Made by a program: the position numbers and the translations under genes. DNA of 5,051 bases from Victivallaceae bacterium (lineage in GTDB: Bacteria; Verrucomicrobiota; Lentisphaeria; Victivallales; Victivallaceae): assembly GCA_028717165.1 (NCBI GenBank), contig JAQUOK010000283.1, positions 1 to 5,051 of the forward strand. Reading direction: 5' to 3'. Positions 1-5,051 of this stretch are shown piece by piece. Numbering within the stretch: position 1 is the first letter of the stretch; every line of letters starts with the position of its first letter. A model generated the notes under the pieces. That model saw only the letters and a program-made list of their open reading frames with translations. It did no database searches and was not told the DNA's origin.

Positions 1-31
1 CCTTTGTTTAACAACGTTTACCCATTTATGA

Positions 32-50
32 CTCAAGCGAGACGCTTGAG
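32..50. repeat. REP-like perfect palindrome (8-bp stem, 3-nt loop)
   Basis: The sequence CTCAAGCG-AGA-CGCTTGAG is a perfect 8-bp inverted repeat around a 3-base loop. It lies about 100 bases beyond the metG stop codon. No T-run follows on the plus strand, and the minus-strand continuation is mixed sequence, so it is not a canonical intrinsic terminator. Short intergenic palindromes of this shape are typical of REP elements, which are dispersed by IS200-like Y1 (RAYT) transposases. Only one copy is visible, so repetitiveness is inferred and not shown. It could instead be a transcript-stabilising 3' hairpin. Confidence 0.4.
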
Positions 51-90
51 CTACATTATTAACCGTTTCTTTCTATGTTAACGTTTCCCG

Positions 91-105
91 CTCCCCTATG
101 GGGAG
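91..105. other. Short GC-rich hairpin downstream of metG
   Basis: CTCCCC-TAT-GGGGAG forms a perfect 6-bp stem with a 3-base loop. It sits 46 bases past the metG stop codon. On the minus strand the stem is followed by GCGGGAAACG and not by a U-tract, so intrinsic termination of metG here is doubtful. On the plus strand it is followed by TTTAA, a short T-run. It may act with the stronger hairpin at 117-137 as a tandem terminator, or protect the metG mRNA 3' end. Function is inferred. Confidence 0.35.
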
Positions 106-116
106 TTTAAGGCAAT

Positions 117-142
117 ACCACGTCCTTTGGGCGTGGTTTTTT
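117..142 (+). terminator. Rho-independent terminator reading rightward
   Basis: ACCACGTCC-TTT-GGGCGTGGT forms a 9-bp stem with one G-U wobble (T123-G131) and a 3-base loop, and runs into six T residues (137-142) on the plus strand. In the minus-strand transcript the wobble becomes a C/A mismatch. There the A-rich tract comes before the hairpin and no U-tract follows. The element therefore best serves a plus-strand gene ending to the left of the window. It may still fold at the 3' end of the metG mRNA. Confidence 0.7.
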
Positions 143-151
143 ATTCCTGCA

Positions 152-2071
152 TCAACCGACAGACGAGCCGCTGGGGATATCGCCGTCGACAGTTACCAGT
201 TTCAGGTTTTTCCCGTCCTTGGCGGCGAGGAGCATTCCCTGGGACTCGATGCCGCGGATCTTTGCCGGCTGGAGGTTGGCGACGATCACTATATTTTTAC
301 CGACAATTTCTTCCGGGGTATAGAATTGAGCCACTCCGGCGACCAGTTGGCGTTTTTCGGAGCCGACTTTTATCTGAAGTTTCAGCAGTTTGTCGGCGCC
401 CTCGATCTTTTCTGCAGCCAGTACTGTAGCGGTTTTCAGCGAAGTTTTGAAGAATTCGTCAATGGTGATCAGGCCTTCGGCGGGCGGTTCGGCTTTAGCC
501 TTTTCCGGAGCTTGTTCTTTCACTTCCGTTTCTTCGGGTTTTATCCTCAGAAACAGCGCGTCCAGGTCGTGCATCTGCAGGCCGCTCAGAATATTTGCTT
601 TTTTCTTTAGTGAATCCAGATGGCCTTCGGAGGCGTTTTTAATTCCGAGCGCCTCGCGCAGGCAGGTCATTTTATTAGGCATTACCGGGTGAAGAAGGAC
701 GGAAATTTTGCGTAAAGCTTCCGCCGCGCAGTAAAGAACGGTATTCAATCTTGCGGTTTTGCCTTCTTTCGCCAGATTCCAGGGAGCGGTCTGTTCCATG
801 TAGCGGTTTCCGGCGCGAACCGCGTTCATTATTTGTTCGAGGCCCTGGTTTATACGCATGGTTTTCAGGGCTTTTTCCATTTCCGTAATAGCGTTTTCGA
901 TCGCGGCGTTCAATTCATTTTCCGGTTCCGTGAATTCGCCGGGAGCCGGAATAACTCCGCGGCCGTAACGCAAAGTTATTTTTATTACCCGGCTGGCGAG
1001 GTTGCCGAGGTCGTTGGCCAGGTCGCTGTTGTAGCGCGTAACGAAAGCTTCTTCCGTGAACGAGGCATCCTGTCCCATCGTCATTTCCGCCATCAGGAAA
1101 TAACGGAAAGCGTCAAGTCCGTATTTCTGGACCATGTCCATCGGGTTGACTACGTTACCGACGGATTTGCTCATTTTGGAGCGCCCGACCAGCCACCAGC
1201 CGTGCGCCAGGATGCTTTCCGGCGGTTCAATGCCAATGGCTTTGAGCATAGTCGGCCAGTAAACCGTATGGGTAGTCAGAATATCTTTCCCGATCAAATG
1301 GCAGGAAGCCGGCCACCATTTTTTGAACATTTCATCATTGCGCCGGTAACCGGCGGCGGATATGTAGTTGATCAGCGCGTCGAACCAGACATAACAGACG
1401 TAATCCTTATCAAAAGGCAGTTCAATACCCCAGCTGAGGCGGGATTTCGGGCGTGACACGCACAAGTCGCCGAGCGGTTTCTTGAGGAATCCCAAAGTTT
1501 CGTTGGCGCGGAAATCCGGCTGGATAAAGCCGGGATGGCTTTTAATATATTCGATCAGCCAGTCCTGATACCGGCTCATGCGGAAAAAATAATTCGACTC
1601 GATGATTTCCTGAGTTTCCCGGCCGCATTCCGGGCAGCATTGTTTTTCGTCGAGGTCTTTGTTGGTGAAAAAACGTTCGCAGGGGACGCAGTAAAAGCCT
1701 TTATATTCATCCTTGTAGATCAGATCGCGGTCGTAAAGGTCCTGCATGATTTCCTGCACGACCTTTTTATGGGCCGGGTCAGTGGTGCGGATGAATTTGT
1801 CGTTGCTTATTTCCAGTTCACGCCATAATTCCTGAAAACGCACTACCGTGTCGTCACACTGCTGTTGCGGCGTGATGCCGTGCGCTTCCGCGGCTTTCTG
1901 GACTTTCTGCCCGTGCTCGTCGGTGCCGGTAAGAAAAAAAGTCATATCGCCAAGCGACCGGTGATAACGCGCCAGAATGTCGGCGACAATCGTCGTATAA
2001 GCATGGCCGATATGCGGTTTGTCGTTGACATAGTAAATAGGTGTCGTTACATAAAATTTTGCTGAACTCAT
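152..2071 (-). CDS. metG: Methionyl-tRNA synthetase (MetRS)
   Basis: This cytosolic class I aminoacyl-tRNA synthetase charges tRNA-Met with methionine using ATP, and is essential for initiation and elongation. The 639-residue product is full length for the bacterial form with an appended tRNA-binding domain. The HIGH motif is at 20-23 and GTDEHG at 49-54. A four-cysteine zinc knuckle in the connective peptide has two CxxC pairs (C128/C131 and C146/C149). KMSKS is at 299-303. The anticodon-binding helical domain includes NSDLANDLGNLASR (348-361) and an APW segment ending at W431, which probably matches the anticodon-stacking tryptophan of E. coli MetRS. A charged Glu/Lys/Pro linker (about 513-532) leads to an OB-fold tRNA-binding domain (about 533-639). 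The ATG at 2071 is supported by GAAGGA eight bases upstream and by the motif-start distance typical of the family. Composition is GC-moderate, unlike the AT-rich genes upstream. Identification is very secure. Confidence 0.98.
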   Translation of the reverse strand: MSSAKFYVTTPIYYVNDKPHIGHAYTTIVADILARYHRSLGDMTFFLTGTDEHGQKVQKAAEAHGITPQQQCDDTVVRFQELWRELEISNDKFIRTTDPAHKKVVQEIMQDLYDRDLIYKDEYKGFYCVPCERFFTNKDLDEKQCCPECGRETQEIIESNYFFRMSRYQDWLIEYIKSHPGFIQPDFRANETLGFLKKPLGDLCVSRPKSRLSWGIELPFDKDYVCYVWFDALINYISAAGYRRNDEMFKKWWPASCHLIGKDILTTHTVYWPTMLKAIGIEPPESILAHGWWLVGRSKMSKSVGNVVNPMDMVQKYGLDAFRYFLMAEMTMGQDASFTEEAFVTRYNSDLANDLGNLASRVIKITLRYGRGVIPAPGEFTEPENELNAAIENAITEMEKALKTMRINQGLEQIMNAVRAGNRYMEQTAPWNLAKEGKTARLNTVLYCAAEALRKISVLLHPVMPNKMTCLREALGIKNASEGHLDSLKKKANILSGLQMHDLDALFLRIKPEETEVKEQAPEKAKAEPPAEGLITIDEFFKTSLKTATVLAAEKIEGADKLLKLQIKVGSEKRQLVAGVAQFYTPEEIVGKNIVIVANLQPAKIRGIESQGMLLAAKDGKNLKLVTVDGDIPSGSSVG

Positions 2072-2079
2072 ATTTTTTG

Positions 2080-2085
2080 TCCTTC
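2080..2085 (-). promoter_or_regulatory. Shine-Dalgarno site of metG
   Basis: On the minus strand GAAGGA lies eight bases upstream of the metG ATG, separated by an A-rich spacer. This is a near-consensus ribosome binding site with good spacing. It fixes the start at 2071 and shows that metG is translated independently of the glycosyltransferase genes upstream. Confidence 0.75.
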
Positions 2086-2111
2086 ATATAGTATAAAGCA
2101 GGTAATTTACC

Positions 2112-2139
2112 AATTTAGCCATTCTCCGGCTTATTTCAA
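2112..2139 (-). promoter_or_regulatory. Possible sigma-70-like promoter for metG
   Basis: On the minus strand TTGAAA (2139-2134, five of six consensus -35 bases) is followed after 16 bases by TAAATT (2117-2112, four of six -10 bases). This would start transcription roughly 30 bases before the metG ATG. A better -10 look-alike, TATACT at 2095-2090, has no properly spaced -35 and lies only four bases from the Shine-Dalgarno site, so it would give a very short leader. The assignment is a by-eye consensus match in AT-rich DNA and is weak. Confidence 0.25.
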
Positions 2140-2181
2140 GTTGAATTTGGAAAAGTATTGCCGGGTTGCGTGCTGTGTATA

Positions 2182-2263
2182 GCGGTTATCCCCAAACTTT
2201 GGGGGGGAACCTCACCACTTGATTCCGCGGTATCCCCGATTGGGTTTAATCGGCTACGGAGCC
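2182..2263. repeat. GC-rich structured spacer block with imperfect direct repeat
   Basis: Two near-identical strings, GCGGTTATCCCC (2182-2193) and GCGGTATCCCC (2227-2237), lie 45 bases apart, and each runs into a hairpin. The first hairpin has CCCCAAA-C-TTTGGGG (2190-2204), extended by GGTT/AACC arms (2184-2187 with 2208-2211). The second is CCGATT-GGGTTT-AATCGG (2236-2253), with outer TCCG/CGGA arms (2224-2227 with 2257-2260); an alternative GGCT-ACGG-AGCC stem at 2252-2263 competes with it. Neither is followed by a T-run on either strand, so these are not standard terminators. The block lies between the end of the glycan operon and metG. It may be a degenerate mobile or repeat element, or a processing or stability structure. 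No known RNA family was recognised. Confidence 0.4.
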
Positions 2264-2275
2264 ATAAAAAAAATA

Positions 2276-3016
2276 TTAACTTTTCATATTCTTAAATATT
2301 TTATAACTGTTTTTTATTATTTTTAAGAGGAACACCGTACACGCAGTCAGCCAGGGCTGACCGTAAAGCAATTTTACTTTGAGTTCCTCCTTCAGGGAAG
2401 GCAGGATATTTTGAGAGGCGAGGCCGCCGGGACGGAAGAAAGCTATCGGTTCCGGCAGATAAATGTGGTTTATATGGTGATAATTGACGGCCCGGTACAT
2501 AAAATCGTAATCGGCCAGAATTTTATAATCCAGGCTATAAGCGCCGATTCGATCGTAGATTTTTTTAGGACAAAACATCGACGGATGAGGCGCAAAGGCG
2601 CCGCGTTTGACATTCCATTCCCGCCAGCCAAGGACACGCTCATCGCCATGCATGATATCTCCCCAGAAAATATTGTCGTCGAGACTTTTATTTTCAAAGG
2701 CGGCCGCAACTTTTCTGAAAGTTCCCGGCAGATAATAGTCATCGGAATTGATTATGCCGATAAGGTCTCCGGAAGCTTGCGCGATTCCCTTGTTCATAGC
2801 GTCATACAGTCCCTTGTCGGGTTCGCTTATCCAGTAAGCCAGACGGTCTTCGTATTTACGGATAATATCCAAGGTTCCATCTGTTGAGCCGCCGTCTATA
2901 ATAATATATTCGAAATTATCATAATCCTGCGACAAAACGCTTTTAACCGCCTCTTCCAGGTATTCGGCGCTGTTATAACAAACCGTGATAATCGATATTT
3001 TCAGAGATTCATTCAC
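2276..3016 (-). CDS. Family-2-type (GT-A fold) glycosyltransferase
   Basis: This is a predicted cytosolic or membrane-peripheral enzyme that transfers a sugar from a nucleotide-sugar donor to a growing glycan, most likely a lipid-linked surface polysaccharide. The 246-residue product has the GT-A opening ISIITVCYNS (7-16), DGGSTDGT (41-48), SEPDKGLYDAMNKGI (64-78) and a DxD-type metal/donor site NSDDYY (90-95). An acceptor-side segment with HPSMF (144-148) and ADYDFMYR (168-175) supplies the likely catalytic acid residues. Length is normal for single-domain WcaA-like members. The hydrophobic, basic C-terminal tail (about 219-241) may form a membrane-associating helix; no signal peptide is seen. 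The start is a GTG at 3016. No in-frame ATG precedes the conserved strand, and this start overlaps the upstream gene by eight bases. The gene is last in the glycan operon. The 3' end is AT-rich while the middle is GC-rich. Donor and acceptor cannot be predicted. Confidence 0.93.
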   Translation of the reverse strand: MNESLKISIITVCYNSAEYLEEAVKSVLSQDYDNFEYIIIDGGSTDGTLDIIRKYEDRLAYWISEPDKGLYDAMNKGIAQASGDLIGIINSDDYYLPGTFRKVAAAFENKSLDDNIFWGDIMHGDERVLGWREWNVKRGAFAPHPSMFCPKKIYDRIGAYSLDYKILADYDFMYRAVNYHHINHIYLPEPIAFFRPGGLASQNILPSLKEELKVKLLYGQPWLTACTVFLLKIIKNSYKIFKNMKS

Positions 3017-4199
3017 TTGTTATACTCTTATAGAGATTAATATACTTGCTTACTATATTATTGATGTCGAATTTTTTTTCCGCTGATTTTCGGGCAGTTG
3101 ACGCTAACCGGCTATGATTTTTGTCATCAAGTATATAATTTATACCGTCAGCCAAATCCTCACTATTGAAAGCTTCGGCTAAATAGCCGTTTTCCCGATG
3201 CTCGACTATATCAGGTATTCCCCCGGTATTAAAAGCCGCGAGCGGGGTTCCGCAGGCAGAAGCCTCTACAAGCATATTAGGCAAGTTGTCATATTTGGAG
3301 GCCAGCACAAAAACGTCCGCCTGTTGATAAGCTTTTGCCAAATCTTTATCGGCAACGATAAAACCGGTACTTCTATTTTGAAATTCAGCACCAAATTTGC
3401 CGTTCCCGATTAACAGCAGTTCAAATTCACGTTTGTGTTTATCCCGCAATATCCTTAATGCCTGAAGCAGTTCCCGACCGCCTTTATTCCAGTCGCTGAG
3501 GTCAAAAGCGCCAAAAGCAATGGTTTTTCTTTGCCTATTATTTTCTTTGGTTTGGGGGGAAAATGTATTTAAATCAATTCCATTGTGGATAACTTGAATA
3601 TTTTTTCCGCTCATAATCCGGCTTGCGGCCGCTTCTTTGCCAATCCATGAGCTTGGAGCTACAACACTGAAGTCAAGATTTTTCCAATATTTTATTTTCT
3701 GACTCCAAACGAGACGGTTTACATCCCAAAAAGAACTTTTTCCATATCCATTTCTATAACGTTCATCCCCCGAGAAGTGATAGTGTTCAGCTCCACTATA
3801 CGCCCAGTTATCATGTAGAGTCCAAATAATAGGAGCGTTTATTTGTGCTATTTCCTTATTACTCACCATGCAGCCGTTTATCCAATGCAGATTCACAATA
3901 TCGGGCTCAAAAGAATTTATCTGAGATACTATTCCCGAATTAAAGCAGTTCAGAGAATGGTGAAAATTGTGATGTTTGCGTGCCCAGTAAGCCAGCATGA
4001 CTTCAAGACGCTGTGTAATATGTAAAGACTGGAGCCGTGACTTAGAAAAAAGTTGTTGAACGCTATTGTCATTAGATTTTTTTTCCGCCACAAACATTCC
4101 GGAATCCTGTCCCGTTTCGAGCAGACCGCGATGAAGCCGATACGCAGCTTTCGCGGCTCCGCCTTGGATATCGTAATAATTTATATGAAGTATTCTCAT
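3009..4199 (-). CDS. Family-4-type (GT-B fold) glycosyltransferase, WcaC-like
   Basis: This is a predicted retaining glycosyltransferase of the group 1/GT4 type, acting at the cytosolic face on a surface glycan. The 396-residue product is full length. The N-terminal acceptor domain has RILHINYYD (2-10), the glycine-rich GGAAKAAYRL (13-22), NLHWI (103-107) and TLHDNWAYSGAEHY (127-140). The linker region has PSSW (182-185) and HNGID (205-209). The donor domain has DWNKGG (236-241), with K239 as the likely phosphate-contacting lysine, and DNLPNMLVEASACGTP (304-319). The usual E-x7-E pair is here D304-x7-E312, a conservative change. The N-terminal loop carries the AEHY form and lacks the cysteine cluster I associate with related enzymes. 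The ATG overlaps the upstream stop as ATGA, and a GGGA run lies five bases before it. Composition is more AT-rich than metG. Similarity to colanic-acid WcaC-type enzymes is from motif memory, and the transferred sugar is unknown. Confidence 0.93.
   Translation of the reverse strand: MRILHINYYDIQGGAAKAAYRLHRGLLETGQDSGMFVAEKKSNDNSVQQLFSKSRLQSLHITQRLEVMLAYWARKHHNFHHSLNCFNSGIVSQINSFEPDIVNLHWINGCMVSNKEIAQINAPIIWTLHDNWAYSGAEHYHFSGDERYRNGYGKSSFWDVNRLVWSQKIKYWKNLDFSVVAPSSWIGKEAAASRIMSGKNIQVIHNGIDLNTFSPQTKENNRQRKTIAFGAFDLSDWNKGGRELLQALRILRDKHKREFELLLIGNGKFGAEFQNRSTGFIVADKDLAKAYQQADVFVLASKYDNLPNMLVEASACGTPLAAFNTGGIPDIVEHRENGYLAEAFNSEDLADGINYILDDKNHSRLASTARKSAEKKFDINNIVSKYINLYKSITSE
3014..3029 (-). promoter_or_regulatory. 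GTG start and weak ribosome binding site of the family-2 transferase
   Basis: On the minus strand AAGAG (3029-3025) lies eight bases before the GTG start (3016-3014). The nearby ATG at 3012-3010 is in another frame and stops after three codons, so GTG is the only start that includes the whole conserved first strand. The upstream gene's TGA (3011-3009) lies just past this start, which suggests coupling to translation of that gene. Confidence 0.4.
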
Positions 4200-5020
4200 T
4201 TTTTCCCGAAAATATTCAACTGCATATTAAAAACATGTGGTTCATATTTATGCACAAACGGAGTTTGGGGATGGTTAATACTTTGAATGTTTACGGTAAA
4301 TCCGGCACTTATAAGTACATTTAAAATCTCATCCAGATTTTGTCTTTCATTCTGTACCGAATGATATTCAACAAAAATATGCCGTACCTTACCTAATAAA
4401 CCGGAACATTCCGGAATAACTTTATGCTCAGCGCCTTCTATATCAATTTTTAAAAGATCTATTTCCGAATATTTTTTTACTATTTTCTTTACATCAACCG
4501 TATCGACTTCTATGGTATCAGAATTGGTTTTAGGAGAAGTTTCTATTCTGCCGCTGTCCGCCTTTTCACTGAAAAAGGCAAGTTTTGTATCCTGGATCCA
4601 GACAGCTTTATTTTCTATCACAACACCTTCTGCATGGTTATTCTCAAGGTTTTGTTTCAGACAGGCAAATATATATGGATCGGCTTCATAGGCGGTTATT
4701 TTTGCTTTAGGGTACAGTTTCTTGAAATAAAGAATGCTTAACCCGATATTAGCTCCTATATCAACAATAACCGGAGTATCTTTATTAGATTCGAATTTGT
4801 AAATGTTGTCCACAAACAGTTCATGATACGAATATAGAAAAGAGGGCAAATCCGGGACAATCAATTTCAACTTCCCCGCCTTCAAAAGCTTTTCTGAAAA
4901 CCGTGGAAATTTTTCATATAAGGTCAATAAACGACAATAATCACGGTAATCAGAATCCTTAACCAGTCTAATCCCATGTTTTATTCCTGACTTGAAAAAC
5001 TTCTTAAAAATTCCGGCCAT
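4196..5020 (-). CDS. FkbM-family SAM-dependent methyltransferase
   Basis: This is a predicted cytosolic O-methyltransferase using S-adenosylmethionine. FkbM-family members methylate hydroxyls on sugars or secondary metabolites and are common in polysaccharide loci. The 274-residue product has the SAM-binding motif I VDIGANIGLS (86-95), the acidic ribose-contacting EADP (112-115), and the family signature DLLKIDIEGAE (188-198). A C-terminal strand region with HIFVEYHS (214-221) follows. The basic N-terminal segment (MAGIFKKFFK onward) has no signal peptide or clear membrane helix. The ATG at 5020 gives a normal length, but no strong Shine-Dalgarno site precedes it; the 31 bases upstream are AT-rich and cut off by the window edge. 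It is the first visible gene of the three-gene operon, ending in an ATGA overlap with the next. It is the most AT-rich gene in the window, which may reflect acquisition. A glycan target is inferred from context only. Confidence 0.92.
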   Translation of the reverse strand: MAGIFKKFFKSGIKHGIRLVKDSDYRDYCRLLTLYEKFPRFSEKLLKAGKLKLIVPDLPSFLYSYHELFVDNIYKFESNKDTPVIVDIGANIGLSILYFKKLYPKAKITAYEADPYIFACLKQNLENNHAEGVVIENKAVWIQDTKLAFFSEKADSGRIETSPKTNSDTIEVDTVDVKKIVKKYSEIDLLKIDIEGAEHKVIPECSGLLGKVRHIFVEYHSVQNERQNLDEILNVLISAGFTVNIQSINHPQTPFVHKYEPHVFNMQLNIFGKK

Positions 5021-5051
5021 ATCTAGTTAACACTTTAGTTATTATTTTTTT

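Noticed and set aside
98..610. Plus-strand open frame of 170 codons opposite the 3' end of metG
   Set aside because: It lies almost wholly antisense to strongly conserved metG sequence, has no recognisable domain, and its start overlaps the hairpin and terminator region. It is a shadow of metG.
833..1456. Plus-strand open frame of 207 codons opposite the middle of metG
   Set aside because: Antisense to the MetRS catalytic and anticodon domains; the composition reflects the complementary codons and no motif is visible.
2090..2095. TATACT as the metG -10 box
   Set aside because: Only four bases separate it from the Shine-Dalgarno site and no -35 is found at 16-18 bases, so it is less likely than the weak pair at 2112-2139.
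2182..2263. A T-box or other riboswitch controlling metG
   Set aside because: I cannot find a T-box antiterminator consensus, a specifier loop, or a SAM-riboswitch-like core, and the leader lacks a terminator with a U-tract.
2158..2295. Short plus-strand open frame through the spacer (from TTG 2158 or GTG 2170 to TAA 2293-2295)
   Set aside because: It has no ATG and no ribosome site, and it runs through the hairpin block into the end of the family-2 gene. It is more likely a by-product of repeat sequence, although it stays open across the whole block.
2411..2887. Plus-strand open frame of 158 codons opposite the family-2 transferase
   Set aside because: It is fully antisense to the conserved GT-A motifs, with no ribosome site or domain of its own.

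Overview
The window is an ordinary bacterial chromosomal segment carrying four protein-coding genes, all on the minus strand. Read in the direction of transcription (right to left) the order is an FkbM-family methyltransferase (5020-4196), a family-4-type glycosyltransferase (4199-3009), a family-2-type glycosyltransferase (3016-2276), a roughly 200-base spacer, and then metG, methionyl-tRNA synthetase (2071-152). The first three genes overlap end to start by 4 and 8 bases, so they are almost certainly one translationally coupled operon. That operon probably continues upstream beyond the right edge.

The three overlapping genes look like the distal part of a surface-polysaccharide (O-antigen, exopolysaccharide or glycan-modification) locus. 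Two cytosolic sugar transferases would extend a lipid-linked glycan, and the methyltransferase would O-methylate a sugar or a related small acceptor. Sugar donors, acceptors and product cannot be read from the sequence. metG is a housekeeping gene with its own good Shine-Dalgarno site. It could be transcribed from the spacer, by read-through from the glycan operon, or both.

Base composition is uneven. metG and the middle of the family-2 transferase are GC-moderate to GC-rich (35/60 G+C at 1141-1200, 37/60 at 2581-2640). The FkbM gene and parts of the family-4 transferase are AT-rich (13/60 at 4441-4500, 21/60 at 4021-4080). This is common where glycan genes have been acquired beside a core gene.

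Non-coding DNA is limited. Positions 1-151 hold three separate hairpins, the last of which is a good rho-independent terminator on the plus strand, implying a convergent gene off the left edge. Positions 2072-2275 hold the metG leader and a GC-rich, structure-prone block with a near-repeat of GCGGT(T)ATCCCC. The last 31 bases are AT-rich and hold nothing I can name.

The organism is a bacterium using Shine-Dalgarno initiation. The MetRS architecture (four-Cys zinc knuckle, C-terminal tRNA-binding domain) and the REP-like palindrome at 32-50 would fit an uncultured member of the PVC group (for example Lentisphaerota), but that is only an impression. I see no RNA gene, insertion sequence, CRISPR array, defence system or clearly undescribed system here.
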